A stretch of 64,000 bases of DNA from Odoribacter sp036657595 (GCA_036657595.1 JAVXFZ010000002.1:1-64000); one strand, 5' to 3'; shown: positions 1 to 8,244, numbered from the stretch's first letter. Numbers and translations are program-made. Notes: generated by a model not told the origin, from the letters alone.

Positions 1-135
1 CTCTTTCCCGTTAAAATAAACATTATAACGAGTCGTCAACTGATGGTAATTACGCGAAAAGAAATTATTCTTCTTCACAGAACAACCGGACAACAGCAAC
101 ACAAATAGAAATGATATATATACGATGGACTTCAT
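1..135 (-). CDS. N-terminus of a TPR-type lipoprotein resembling PorW/SprE (partial)
   Basis: The first 45 codons of a minus-strand gene run off the left edge, with an ATG at 135. A signal sequence ends in a lipobox (LLLSGC, Cys18), so the protein should be lipidated and exported. The mature start carries the pattern NYHQLTTRYNVYFNGKE, which I recognise from the N-termini of large tetratricopeptide-repeat lipoproteins of Bacteroidetes such as PorW/SprE, a type IX secretion component. The TPR repeats themselves lie outside the window, so the assignment is from memory of the N-terminal pattern. It follows mrp on the same strand after a terminator-like hairpin. Confidence 0.6.
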   Translation of the reverse strand, partial: MKSIVYISFLFVLLLSGCSVKKNNFFSRNYHQLTTRYNVYFNGKE

Positions 136-148
136 TGCAAAGAAACAA

Positions 149-189
149 GATGGTGTCAAAAACCTACTGAAAGGCTTTTCGACACCATC
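149..189 (-). terminator. Hairpin between mrp and the PorW-like gene
   Basis: A 9-bp perfect inverted repeat (GATGGTGTC at 149-157, GACACCATC at 181-189) encloses a second partial stem of AAAA-CCT against AGG-TTTT. On the minus strand a T-rich tract (TTGTTTCTTTG) follows, then the ATG of the next gene about 13 nt later. This fits an intrinsic terminator or attenuator after mrp, which ends at 197. Confidence 0.55.
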
Positions 190-196
190 CGATCAA

Positions 197-1285
197 CTAT
201 TTTTTAGTAATTCTAACCCGTTTCGCCTGACTGTGTCCCTCTTCCACTGCCTCCACCACCTGTCCCGCCAATTCCATAAAAGCGGCTCCCGTAATACTGT
301 CAGGATTCAAGGCAACCGGCTTACCGGAATCTCCCCCTTCACAAATACTCTGCACCACCGGAATCTGTCCCAACAAACGCAATCCCTTCTCTTCTGCCAA
401 TCGTTTAGCTCCTTCTTTTCCAAAAATATAATACCGATGATCCGGCAACTCTGCCGGCGTAAACCAAGCCATATTCTCCACCAATCCCAACACCGGCACT
501 TCAATTCCCGGACTGTCAAACATATTGATCCCTTTTATCGCATCAGCCAACGCCACCTCTTGCGGCGTACTAACCACCAATGCACCCGTCAACGCCACCG
601 TTTGCACCAACGTCAAATGAATATCGCTTGTCCCCGGCGGTAAATCAATCAACATATAATCCAACTCTTCCCAATACCCCTGTTCCACCAGTTGCTTCAA
701 CGCATTTGAAGCCATCGGACCACGCCACACCGTTGCAGATGCCGGATCAACAAAAAAACCGATGGATAAAATCTTCACTCCATACTTTTCAATCGGAACA
801 ATCATATCCTGTCCCCCCACCTTTTCAATACAAGGCCGGGCATCTTCGCAACCAAACATCTTTGGTATAGACGGTCCGAAAATATCAGCATCCACCAATC
901 CCACTTTATATCCTTGCATCGCCAATGCCACCGCCAGATTAGCCGCAACAGTCGATTTCCCGACTCCTCCCTTTCCGGACGATACGGCGATAATATTTTT
1001 AACCTTCTCCAAAGACAAAGGTCTTTCCAAATCGTGAACAAACACCGTTTCTATCTCCACTGCCTGATAAACGGTCTTCTCTTTCAAGAGAGTTTCGCAC
1101 TTCTTTTTGACAGCTCCTACAAAAGGATCATTGGATTTTTGAAACACCAAACGGAAGAACACCTTCTCCTCCTCGATACGAATGTGTTGAACCATATCCA
1201 GTTCAACTACATTTTTTGAACTACCCGGATATTTCACTTCCATCAGTAAATCCCTGATTTCTTTTATTTTATCCTGCATCATCAT
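197..1285 (-). CDS. mrp: Mrp/NBP35 family P-loop ATPase (Fe-S cluster carrier, ApbC-like)
   Basis: This 362-residue protein has an N-terminal DUF59/MIP18-like domain (about residues 5-80) followed by a ParA/MinD-type ATPase. The deviant Walker A SSGKGGVGKST is at about 102-112, followed by DADIFGPSIPKMFG, which is diagnostic of Mrp. The family binds and transfers Fe-S clusters in the cytosol. The region after ENMAWFTP, where many Mrp proteins carry the C-x2-C cluster ligand pair, has no such pair; I remember the same form from other Bacteroidetes Mrp proteins. Length is normal. The start has three consecutive Met codons, so the exact start is uncertain by two codons. A near-consensus -7 box lies at 1326-1333. 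Confidence 0.93.
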   Translation of the reverse strand: MMMQDKIKEIRDLLMEVKYPGSSKNVVELDMVQHIRIEEEKVFFRLVFQKSNDPFVGAVKKKCETLLKEKTVYQAVEIETVFVHDLERPLSLEKVKNIIAVSSGKGGVGKSTVAANLAVALAMQGYKVGLVDADIFGPSIPKMFGCEDARPCIEKVGGQDMIVPIEKYGVKILSIGFFVDPASATVWRGPMASNALKQLVEQGYWEELDYMLIDLPPGTSDIHLTLVQTVALTGALVVSTPQEVALADAIKGINMFDSPGIEVPVLGLVENMAWFTPAELPDHRYYIFGKEGAKRLAEEKGLRLLGQIPVVQSICEGGDSGKPVALNPDSITGAAFMELAGQVVEAVEEGHSQAKRVRITKK

Positions 1286-1325
1286 CTTTTTATGTATTTA
1301 ATAGTTATTACTTATAATAAGGAAA

Positions 1326-1333
1326 CGAAAATA
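1326..1333 (-). promoter_or_regulatory. Candidate -7 box for mrp
   Basis: The minus strand reads TATTTTCG, one mismatch from TAnnTTTG, about 40 nt upstream of the mrp start. No clear -33 TTTG was seen. Confidence 0.35.
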
Positions 1334-1442
1334 ATAAAAAATAGTTGATAAACACAGAAAATAAAGCAAACTTCCAAATAAGCATACAAAAACGACACAT
1401 CACCCTATCTGCCATAAACTTATCCATCCTTTCCTCCTCTTG

Positions 1443-1577
1443 TCATTCATTATCCTTGCTAAAAGACTTCCCGTTTGCCACAATATGTAGCAGCACAGCA
1501 ATATACAACTCTTCATTGCGAAAAGGTGAATGGGGATCATAGGGATATTTCTCGCTCAACGCTATAATATCCAAGTT
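1443..1577 (-). pseudogene. Decayed fragment resembling DUF5106 (TlpA-like family)
   Basis: The 370-base gap between mrp and the next lipoprotein gene is not empty. On the minus strand, 44 codons translate to protein-like sequence containing LSEKYPYDPHSPFRNEELYI. That resembles the conserved segment of DUF5106, found N-terminal to thioredoxin folds in Bacteroidales. It begins directly after a stop and ends in TGA, with no plausible start or signal peptide, so I read it as a relic rather than a gene. The family name is from memory of the pattern only. I see nothing else recognisable in 1286-1656. Confidence 0.35.
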
Positions 1578-1656
1578 TTATCGGCAGAAAAAATTAAACT
1601 GTAATTTTATTACTCATCAAGATGGGTATTGGGAAAAGTAGAATGTCTTCTAATAT

Positions 1657-2388
1657 CTACCTCACAGTAAATAGAACGGAGGAATAAACATTGCCCAAAC
1701 GGATATTAATCTTATAAGTGCCTCGTATTTCATAAAAATCGTTTGATGAAACTTTCAGTTGAACCACCAATTTATTTCCGATAAGTGATACGGTAAAGTA
1801 TTCTGCATTACTCGTATCAAAAAAGTATTCTACTCCTTTAGGTAAGGCAATCCTAATCTCATCTCCGACGTCGTAGACAATACCGTAATCGCTATTCATC
1901 TCGGGTAAACCTTTCGCATCCGGATATGCCAAAACGTATTTCACGACCGCTCCTGTCAATTCCGTATCTTTGGTAATAGAGGACACAACGTATGTTTTAT
2001 AATAAGCCGTTCCGACCTGAACAGCTCTCACGCCGGAAGGAAAATCGTATAACGTACTGGGATCAAATATTTGATAAATATGTCCCGGAGTGACGGCAAC
2101 TTCGCGCACGAGATTATCCAATTTAGGTGACATCTTTACCCCTATTCCGTAGGCATTGCCTGCGTCGGCAATCAATGAGCGAAAAGTATGAAAATTATTC
2201 GCTTTATTGATATATACATCTGATTCGCCCAAGGGTGTGTGACCATTCTGCTCATCCAGCATATTCAAAGTAACGGTATCGCCGGGATCATTGGGGGTGT
2301 CGTCATCTTTATCACAGCTCACCATAAAAATAAAGGATACAAACATCAATAAGATGCTCCCTACATTGAAAATTCTTTTTGTTGTCAT
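1657..2388 (-). CDS. Lipoprotein of unknown function (possibly DUF5036-like)
   Basis: A 243-residue exported lipoprotein: starting at ATG 2388, the N-terminus MTTKRIFNVG leads into a hydrophobic stretch and lipobox (FMVSC), followed by an acidic DKDDD linker typical of Bacteroidetes surface lipoproteins. The mature part is beta-rich with DVYINKANNF near its start. That recalls the Bacteroides DUF5036 group, but I cannot confirm it. The reading frame stays open to 2463, yet the upstream 25 residues are Lys/Arg-rich without signal character. The consensus -7 box at 2461-2468 would also place transcription start inside that extension, so 2388 is preferred. Confidence 0.75.
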   Translation of the reverse strand: MTTKRIFNVGSILLMFVSFIFMVSCDKDDDTPNDPGDTVTLNMLDEQNGHTPLGESDVYINKANNFHTFRSLIADAGNAYGIGVKMSPKLDNLVREVAVTPGHIYQIFDPSTLYDFPSGVRAVQVGTAYYKTYVVSSITKDTELTGAVVKYVLAYPDAKGLPEMNSDYGIVYDVGDEIRIALPKGVEYFFDTSNAEYFTVSLIGNKLVVQLKVSSNDFYEIRGTYKINIRLGNVYSSVLFTVR

Positions 2389-2404
2389 CCGTTTTTGTGT
2401 TTTA

Positions 2405-2449
2405 TTCTCTGCATCCGTTTTTCTCTTTCTCCGATACGGATACAGAGAG
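2405..2449 (-). promoter_or_regulatory. Stem-loop in the 5' leader of the lipoprotein gene
   Basis: Bases 2405-2418 pair with 2436-2449 (about 13 pairs, one C/A mismatch, one wobble). The hairpin would sit almost at the 5' end of the transcript predicted from the -7 box at 2461-2468. It could stabilise the mRNA or be regulatory; nothing identifies a ligand. The rest of the gap to 2760 shows nothing recognisable. Confidence 0.4.
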
Positions 2450-2460
2450 AATAGAGACGG

Positions 2461-2468
2461 CAAAAGTA
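2461..2468 (-). promoter_or_regulatory. Consensus -7 box upstream of the lipoprotein gene
   Basis: The minus strand reads TACTTTTG, an exact TAnnTTTG match. A TTTG element lies about 23 nt further upstream, slightly longer than usual spacing. Predicted initiation is near 2454. Confidence 0.55.
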
Positions 2469-2759
2469 TAGAAAAAAAGGTCGATTTTATACAAACGATC
2501 TTTTATTTTATATCAAAAAAATACAACAATTGTGCATTCCTATTTCACCGTTTTCACAGCTACCTCTCCTCCTCTCGTCATCGCCTGCATAAAGTCGCTA
2601 CAAAGCCGTTATAAAATGATTACAAAATGCAACAGGAAGCTATTGATAAGGAATTTTATTGAATTTCAGATCAGGGGTATACGAGCGTTGAGGGGAAGAT
2701 GCCCTATCGCTAAAAAAACGTAAAAATGATGCAGTTGATAGTCATAAGGATCGGAGTAT

Positions 2760-3467
2760 TTATATTCGGGTGTTGTATTTTCTGAGTCGGTTGCGGAGAG
2801 TTAGATAGTCGGGACATATTTTACCGACTAATTTCCAAAAGGCTGCGGAATGGTTTTTTTCTATGGTATGAGAAAGTTCGTGCAAAATTACATAGTCGAT
2901 GATTTCATCGGGTAGTTTCATCAACTTTATATTTAAGCTGATGTTGTTTTCAAATGAGCAACTTCCCCAGTTAGATACGTTGTTGCGGAAAGACAAATGT
3001 CCGTAATGAAAGCCGTATTTCTCGGCACATTCTTTGACACGACGAGGCAAATATTGCCGGGCTTCCATTGTATAGACCGATAGTAAGAATTGCTGTACGA
3101 TGCTCTCGATGCGGCTAAAATCGACATTTTTCGGTACGGATAGGGTGATGACCTCCTGCTCCATTCGGTAGGAAGGTTTGGATTGATCGGTTGCTACGAT
3201 TTTTAAGAGGTGTGATTTTGTCTTGATTTCCGCACCGATTTTGAGCCCCACTCCGGTGTCCTGCTCATACACTTCCATATTTTTTTGGTTTTGTATGATC
3301 CACTCCCGGTTTTCCTCTAAAAACTTTTCTGTCTGTTTTTGGCTCACCCCAAAAGGGACACTCACCCATATTCCCCGTCCGGGAGCCATCCGAATGCGCA
3401 GAAATTTGATGTTGGAGCTGCGACGGACTTTTATCTCCCCAATACCCGACAGTTCGATTACTTCCAT
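2760..3467 (-). CDS. YgjP/SprT-like zinc metallopeptidase (DUF45, M48-related)
   Basis: This 235-residue cytosolic protein has the zinc-binding motif HELSH at about residues 196-200, followed by a third probable ligand in the HSAAFW segment (His206). That is the H-E-x2-H-x5-H arrangement of the YgjP/DUF45 family, whose substrate is generally unknown. The N-terminal half contains the expected basic RRSSNIKFLRIRM strand. The open frame extends to 3515, but the extra 16 residues overlap the terminator hairpin at 3502-3536, and ATG 3467 (MEVIELSG) gives the usual family start. Confidence 0.85.
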   Translation of the reverse strand: MEVIELSGIGEIKVRRSSNIKFLRIRMAPGRGIWVSVPFGVSQKQTEKFLEENREWIIQNQKNMEVYEQDTGVGLKIGAEIKTKSHLLKIVATDQSKPSYRMEQEVITLSVPKNVDFSRIESIVQQFLLSVYTMEARQYLPRRVKECAEKYGFHYGHLSFRNNVSNWGSCSFENNISLNIKLMKLPDEIIDYVILHELSHTIEKNHSAAFWKLVGKICPDYLTLRNRLRKYNTRI

Positions 3468-3501
3468 ATTATAGGGCTTTATCCGATCCGATTTATATAC
3501 A

Positions 3502-3536
3502 AAGAAGGAGAACACCGTTGCGGCACTCTCCTTCTT
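3502..3536 (-). terminator. Intrinsic terminator after the 93-residue gene
   Basis: A 10-bp perfect inverted repeat (AAGAAGGAGA at 3502-3511, TCTCCTTCTT at 3527-3536) has a further CCG/CGG pairing in its loop. It lies just after the stop of the upstream gene (3558) and before the metallopeptidase start. Confidence 0.65.
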
Positions 3537-3557
3537 CTTTTTCTTCCGAATCGATTG

Positions 3558-3839
3558 TTAAGCTTTCTTGACCATATCGCTCAAAGTCGAAAATGCTCCG
3601 TCAACAGAAGTCATCAGATCTTTGCAGACAACCTTATAAAAAGCTTTTCTTTCGCCTTTTGCCAATTTTTTGCCGGCATTGATGCGCTGTCTCATATTGT
3701 TTCTGGAATCAATCACACTTTGAACAATTCCGCTAATATCATCGGTGCTTTTACCCACTGCCAGACAATTCAAACAATCATCCACCACAGCAAAAGTCAA
3801 ATAGTCAATGTCTTTCTTTAATCTCTTAATGCTTGCCAT
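3558..3839 (-). CDS. Small helical protein of unknown function (93 aa)
   Basis: A short, apparently all-helical soluble protein (MASIKRLKKD to DMVKKA) with no signal peptide or membrane segment. It contains a C-L-N-C-L segment near residue 25 and a basic middle. Its reality is well supported by context: a consensus promoter immediately upstream (-33 TTTG at 3892-3895, 20-nt spacer, -7 TACTTTTG at 3864-3871) and a strong terminator after it, so it appears to be a single-gene unit. I do not recognise the family. Confidence 0.75.
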   Translation of the reverse strand: MASIKRLKKDIDYLTFAVVDDCLNCLAVGKSTDDISGIVQSVIDSRNNMRQRINAGKKLAKGERKAFYKVVCKDLMTSVDGAFSTLSDMVKKA

Positions 3840-3863
3840 AATTATCTATCATTTAATTTTGCT

Positions 3864-3895
3864 CAAAAGTAAATAAATCATTGATAGGATACAAA
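3864..3895 (-). promoter_or_regulatory. Complete Bacteroidetes-type promoter (-33/-7)
   Basis: The minus strand has TTTG (3892-3895), a 20-nt spacer and TACTTTTG (3864-3871). Both boxes and the spacing match the Bacteroidetes primary sigma consensus. It is the best promoter in the window and lies 25 nt upstream of the 93-residue gene. Confidence 0.75.
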
Positions 3896-3898
3896 TTT

Positions 3899-4993
3899 TT
3901 ATACCTGAAATTCAGGAGAAAGATGTGAATTAGCTTCTAAGAGTAGATCAAGGACGACGATTGCCGCCATTGCTTCGACTACGGGCACGGCACGAGGGAC
4001 AACGCAGGGGTCGTGGCGACCGGATGCCTTCATTTCGATTTCGTCGCCTTGAACGGTGACGGTGGATTGGCATTTTCCGATGGTCGCTACCGGTTTAAAA
4101 GCAACGCGAAAGTAAACGTTTTCTCCGTTTGTCACCCCCCCTTGTATACCTCCTGAACGGTTGGTAGCGGTGGAAACTTTCCCCGCTTTGGAGAGAAAAG
4201 CATCGTTGTGTTCGCTGCCCCGCATCGCTGCGGCGGCAAATCCCATTCCATATTCAAATCCTTTCGCCGCGTTGATGCTCATCATCGCATACGCTAATCG
4301 GGCTTGAAAACGGTCGAATACGGGTTCTCCTAATCCAAGGGGTATACCTTTTATAAGACAGGTCACTACTCCACCCACACTATCTTCTTGTTCTCGTGCT
4401 TGCCGAATGCAAGCGATCATTTGTTTTGCTATCTCCGGGTCGGGACAACGCACGATGTTGTTTTCTGTTTCGCCCAGATCCCGTTTTTCATCGAAAGAAG
4501 GCAAAGCGATGGATCCGATTTGCGAGGTGTAGGCTTGCAGACAGATGCCATAAGCGGATAGCACTTGTTTGGCAACAGCACCGGCAACGACGCGGGCGAT
4601 CTGTTCACGAGCGGAGGAACGCCCTCCTCCGCGGTAATCGCGGATGCCGTATTTTTTCGCCCACGTGTAATCGGAATGGGAAGGACGGTATAGATCTTTT
4701 AAATCGTCATAGTCTTTCGGGTGTTGGTTTTGATTTCTCACCATAAAACCAATCGGCATACCGGTTGTTTTTCCTTCAAAAATGCCGGAAAGGATTTCTA
4801 CTCGGTCTTCTTCTTCGCGAGTGGTGGATAGGTCAGACTGTCCGGGTCGGCGACGATTTAATTCACTTTGTATTTTATCTATTGACAACGCCATTCCCGC
4901 CGGACAGCCGTCAATGATTCCCCCGACGGCTTCGCCGTGGGATTCACCATACGACATCAGGCGAAAAAGTTTTCCTATTGTATTTCCCGGCAT
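3899..4993 (-). CDS. aroC: Chorismate synthase
   Basis: This enzyme converts 5-enolpyruvylshikimate-3-phosphate to chorismate with reduced FMN, the last shared step of aromatic amino acid and folate precursor synthesis in the cytosol. The 364-residue length is normal. The N-terminal signature GNTIGKLF..GESHG (His19) and the later GGGRSSARE, AAAMRGSEHND and ATNRSGGIQGG motifs carry the FMN- and substrate-binding residues and catalytic His. It lies 60 nt downstream of the slyD-like gene on the same strand; I saw no -7 box in that gap, so co-transcription is likely. Confidence 0.97.
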   Translation of the reverse strand: MPGNTIGKLFRLMSYGESHGEAVGGIIDGCPAGMALSIDKIQSELNRRRPGQSDLSTTREEEDRVEILSGIFEGKTTGMPIGFMVRNQNQHPKDYDDLKDLYRPSHSDYTWAKKYGIRDYRGGGRSSAREQIARVVAGAVAKQVLSAYGICLQAYTSQIGSIALPSFDEKRDLGETENNIVRCPDPEIAKQMIACIRQAREQEDSVGGVVTCLIKGIPLGLGEPVFDRFQARLAYAMMSINAAKGFEYGMGFAAAAMRGSEHNDAFLSKAGKVSTATNRSGGIQGGVTNGENVYFRVAFKPVATIGKCQSTVTVQGDEIEMKASGRHDPCVVPRAVPVVEAMAAIVVLDLLLEANSHLSPEFQV

Positions 4994-5053
4994 AAAGTTT
5001 ACTTTAATCCGCAGCTTTGTTGTTTGCTGTTGTCCGTTTTTAGAAAAGCAGCG

Positions 5054-5617
5054 TTAATGACAGCATCCGCATCCCTCATCGTGCGATCCGCAACCGCCAT
5101 CGCAACTGCCTTCACCGTCTGAACCGCAACTGCTGCATCCGCCACATTTGTGACTGTGCAGGGCTTCCAGTTCTTCGTCCGTCGCGTTGCGTTCGCTCAA
5201 TACTTCCCCTTTGAAATAGAGGTCTTTTCCTGCCAACGGATGGTTGAAGTCGATTTTTACGTCCTCTTCACCGATGGATAAGATTTTTCCCTGCAAGCGC
5301 CGTCCGAGGCTATCCATCATCGGAATCATACTTCCAATGACCATATCCGCGCTTTCTACTTCTTTAAATATATCTTTGGGTAATTCTACGATCATATCTT
5401 GATTGACATCACCATAACCATTGGCTGCCGCAATCTTAAAATCGAACGAATCGCCTTTTTTCTTGTCCAGAAGGTTCATTTCAAAATATTCCAATATTTG
5501 TCCCTGTCCGCAGATAAATTCTAACGGTTGGTCCACACCGGCAGCCTCTAATAATTCTCCATTCTGTTCTGTTCTTAACTCATAACTGATAGATACGAAT
5601 TTGTTTTTTGTAATCAT
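5054..5617 (-). CDS. slyD: SlyD-like FKBP-type peptidyl-prolyl isomerase
   Basis: A 187-residue cytosolic prolyl isomerase/chaperone. An FKBP core is split by the insert-in-flap domain (from about residue 70), as in SlyD. The C-terminus, from about residue 155, is a Cys/His/Gly-rich tail (HSHKCGGCSSCG onward, ending GCGCCH). In SlyD such a tail binds Ni2+ and other metals and serves hydrogenase maturation and metal storage. Start ATG 5617 follows a consensus -7 box at 5644-5651. It probably shares a transcript with aroC. Confidence 0.92.
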   Translation of the reverse strand: MITKNKFVSISYELRTEQNGELLEAAGVDQPLEFICGQGQILEYFEMNLLDKKKGDSFDFKIAAANGYGDVNQDMIVELPKDIFKEVESADMVIGSMIPMMDSLGRRLQGKILSIGEEDVKIDFNHPLAGKDLYFKGEVLSERNATDEELEALHSHKCGGCSSCGSDGEGSCDGGCGSHDEGCGCCH

Positions 5618-5643
5618 TCCCTTTCATTAAATTGGTTATAGGA

Positions 5644-5651
5644 CAAAAGTA
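5644..5651 (-). promoter_or_regulatory. -7 box for slyD-aroC
   Basis: TACTTTTG on the minus strand, an exact TAnnTTTG match, about 27 nt upstream of the slyD start. It is part of the divergent slyD/nadB promoter region. Confidence 0.5.
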
Positions 5652-5697
5652 GTATAAAATAATTGAATAGTGAGAATAGGAAATTGAAAAAAAGTGG

Positions 5698-5705
5698 TAC
5701 TTTCG
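5698..5705 (+). promoter_or_regulatory. Candidate -7 box for nadB
   Basis: TACTTTCG, one mismatch from TAnnTTTG, lies 22 nt upstream of ATG 5727. It is the same variant as at mrp. Confidence 0.4.
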
Positions 5706-5726
5706 CACTAATTTACATTTTTGAAG

Positions 5727-7304
5727 ATGCGTCATTACGATTATATCATTGCGGGAAGTGGACTGGCGGGACTTTATATAGCCTATCACGCTGCTGCTTA
5801 CGGGAAAGTTGCCTTGTTAACGAAGTCGGGTATTACTGAAAGTAATTCTTATTTCGCGCAGGGAGGAATCGCGGCAGCAACGGATGAAGATGATGCTCCC
5901 GCGCTTCATTTTGAGGATACTATTATTGCCGGTCGCGGTTTATGCGATTATCCGGCAGTGGATATTCTTGTCAATGAAGGTCCACAACGAATTAGGGAAT
6001 TGATGGATGCAGGTATGCACTTCGATATGGAGGATGGCAGTCTGGCATTGGGATTGGAAGGAGGACATCACCGGAAACGTATTCTCCACGCAGGAGGTGA
6101 CGCTACGGGCAGAATGGTGACCAGTTTTATGATTAGTAAGGTGATTAACAATCCACGTATTAATATCTTTGAAAATCATTCGGTGATCGGCATTTTGCAA
6201 GATCAGGATCAATGTTACGGTGTTCGTACGTGGAATTTGGTGACTCAATCGGAAGAGCTTTTTACGGCTGACAATACTTTTTTGACTCTCGGCGGTACGT
6301 CAGCGATTTATAAGCGAACGACCAATCCACATACGACGATCGGTGACGGGTTGGCATTGGCTTACAATGCCGGCTGTGAAATTGCGGATATGGAATTTAT
6401 TCAATTTCATCCTTCGGCGATCTGTACGGATTCGGAAGAAGCCTTTTTAATCAGTGAAGCCGTTCGGGGCGAAGGTGCCCGCCTGATCAATCAAAACGGT
6501 GAGCGTTTTATGCCCGCCATTCACGAATTGGCAGAATTAGCTCCCCGGGATATTGTCGCCCAATCCATTTATCAGCAAATGCAAAAATACAATCAGGATT
6601 TTGTGTGGTTGTCGCTCAAACATTTGGATCCGGAGTTGGTGAAACACCGTTTCCCGAATATTTATGAAAAATGTCAGGAATTGGGCATTGATATGTGCGA
6701 CCGGATACCGGTAGCTCCGGCAGCTCATTATATGGTCGGCGGTGTCAGAACGGACATCAATGGACAGACTAATATTAAGCGGCTGTTTATTTGTGGAGAA
6801 TTAGCCTCTTCCGGGATTATGGGTGCCAATCGGCTTGCCTCTAATTCTCTAATTGAATGTCTGGTGTTTGGGAAACGGGCAATTGAAGCCTCCCGTTCAA
6901 ATATCGGCAATAATACAGTACCGGTCTTTACCCGTCGCTATCACGACCACGAACAATATGCCCCGCTGTATATTCAATTAAAAAAAGATGTTTCGCGCAT
7001 TATGACACAGCACGCCGGAATTATCCGCAATGCCATTTCTTTGCAGGAAGGATTGGATAAATTAAAGCGATTGGAGGAATCGCTTCCGAGAGAAGAGAAT
7101 GAATATTATTCATTGATCAGCCACAATCTGGTCACGGTCGCCCGCCTGATTATTCGTTCGGCGTTGTACCGTAAGGAGAGTCGAGGCGGTCATTTTCGTG
7201 AAGATTTTCCGACCAGTCATCAGGATTATCTGTACCACATTGTACAGCAGAAAGGAAAAGAGTTGCAAACTATTCCGATTAATACTAAAAAAATACCGTC
7301 ATAG
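5727..7304 (+). CDS. nadB: L-aspartate oxidase
   Basis: The first step of de novo NAD synthesis: FAD-dependent oxidation of L-aspartate to iminoaspartate in the cytosol. In this 525-residue protein the dinucleotide-binding GSGLAG is at residues 10-15. The succinate-dehydrogenase-like flavoprotein motifs EFIQFHPSAI, SEAVRGEGARLIN and ANRLASNSLIECLVFG follow, with a helical C-terminal domain. The frame opens two codons earlier at a TTG, but ATG 5727 is the natural start. nadC follows after 38 nt and nadA after that, so iminoaspartate can pass directly to quinolinate synthase made from the same cluster. Confidence 0.97.
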   Translation: MRHYDYIIAGSGLAGLYIAYHAAAYGKVALLTKSGITESNSYFAQGGIAAATDEDDAPALHFEDTIIAGRGLCDYPAVDILVNEGPQRIRELMDAGMHFDMEDGSLALGLEGGHHRKRILHAGGDATGRMVTSFMISKVINNPRINIFENHSVIGILQDQDQCYGVRTWNLVTQSEELFTADNTFLTLGGTSAIYKRTTNPHTTIGDGLALAYNAGCEIADMEFIQFHPSAICTDSEEAFLISEAVRGEGARLINQNGERFMPAIHELAELAPRDIVAQSIYQQMQKYNQDFVWLSLKHLDPELVKHRFPNIYEKCQELGIDMCDRIPVAPAAHYMVGGVRTDINGQTNIKRLFICGELASSGIMGANRLASNSLIECLVFGKRAIEASRSNIGNNTVPVFTRRYHDHEQYAPLYIQLKKDVSRIMTQHAGIIRNAISLQEGLDKLKRLEESLPREENEYYSLISHNLVTVARLIIRSALYRKESRGGHFREDFPTSHQDYLYHIVQQKGKELQTIPINTKKIPS

Positions 7305-7342
7305 GCGGATACATCTCATATCAATCTTTGTAAATAAAATCT

Positions 7343-8182
7343 ATGCAATACGACTCTTTAATTGACCGATTAATCGACCTCGCCATAGAAGAGGATGTCG
7401 CCAGTGGCGACGTGACGACTAATTCTATTATTCCCGCACATACCCGAGCCAAAGCGGAGATGAAGATGAAAGCCGACGGCGTGATTTCCGGAATGGAAGT
7501 GGCGCGGCGTGTGTATGAACGCTTTGAAAAAGATATTGTTTGGATGCCCTTTGTGAAAGACGGCGATGTTGTCCGCAAAGGGGAGATTATTCTTCGCATA
7601 GAAGCCAGTTACCGTTGTCTTTTGTTGGGCGAACGGGTGTCGTTGAATCTGTTGCAACGGATGTCGGGTATTGCCACAGAAACAGCTAAATATGTCAAAG
7701 AATTAGCCGGCTCGCACACTCAATTGTTGGATACACGAAAAACAGCTCCCGGATTGCGGGTGTTGGATAAAATGGCGGTAAAAGACGGAGGCGGCACGAA
7801 TCATCGAATGGGACTTTATGATATGGCTATGATCAAAGATAATCATATCAAAGTGGCAGGAAGTATCACGAATGCGGTGAAGGCCGTTCGCGCGAATTTG
7901 CCTGCCCATATCAAAATAGAGGTGGAAACGACCACTCTCGCGGAAGTGGAAGAGGCATTGAACACTCAAGCCGATATTATTATGCTTGACAATATGAGTA
8001 ATGCGGAGATGACAGCCGCCGTGCAGCTGATCAATGGAAGAGCGAAAACCGAAGCATCCGGCAATATGAACCGATCGCGCTTGCAGGAAGTCGCAGCGAC
8101 AGGTGTAGATTTTATCAGTGTCGGAGCTCTCACACACTCAGTGACAGCCTTAGATATTAGTATGAATATTCAAAACAATTAA
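7343..8182 (+). CDS. nadC: Nicotinate-nucleotide pyrophosphorylase (quinolinate phosphoribosyltransferase)
   Basis: This enzyme converts quinolinate and PRPP to nicotinate mononucleotide, CO2 and PPi, the third step of the de novo NAD route. It is 279 residues, the usual length. The N-terminal segment EEDVASGDVTT, the DTRKTAPGLRVLDKMAV motif, the NHRMGLYDMAMIKDNHI segment and the late EASGNMNRSRL/FISVGALTHS segments are all family hallmarks that bind PRPP and quinolinate. It is probably co-transcribed with nadB. Confidence 0.97.
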   Translation: MQYDSLIDRLIDLAIEEDVASGDVTTNSIIPAHTRAKAEMKMKADGVISGMEVARRVYERFEKDIVWMPFVKDGDVVRKGEIILRIEASYRCLLLGERVSLNLLQRMSGIATETAKYVKELAGSHTQLLDTRKTAPGLRVLDKMAVKDGGGTNHRMGLYDMAMIKDNHIKVAGSITNAVKAVRANLPAHIKIEVETTTLAEVEEALNTQADIIMLDNMSNAEMTAAVQLINGRAKTEASGNMNRSRLQEVAATGVDFISVGALTHSVTALDISMNIQNN

Positions 8183-8211
8183 GAAAATTACTCCTCTATT
8201 CGGCTTTTTTG

Positions 8212-8232
8212 CCTTTTACCTTTTACCTTTTA
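8212..8232 (+). repeat. Three tandem copies of CCTTTTA
   Basis: Perfect 7-bp direct repeats at 8212-8218, 8219-8225 and 8226-8232 are followed by a partial copy. They lie between nadC and the nadA -7 box (8245-8252), where copy-number change would alter promoter geometry. Confidence 0.7.
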
Positions 8233-8244
8233 CCTTATCTTTCT

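Noticed and set aside
125..643. 172-codon plus-strand ORF opposite mrp
   Set aside because: It is antisense to a well-recognised Mrp, low-complexity Ser/His/Arg-rich, and has no family resemblance.
1345..1542. 65-codon plus-strand ORF between mrp and the lipoprotein gene
   Set aside because: The Ser-rich translation has no recognisable pattern, and the opposite strand carries the more protein-like DUF5106-type fragment.
2291..2614. 107-codon plus-strand ORF across the lipoprotein leader
   Set aside because: It overlaps the signal peptide of a real gene on the other strand, and its composition follows from that hydrophobic stretch reversed.
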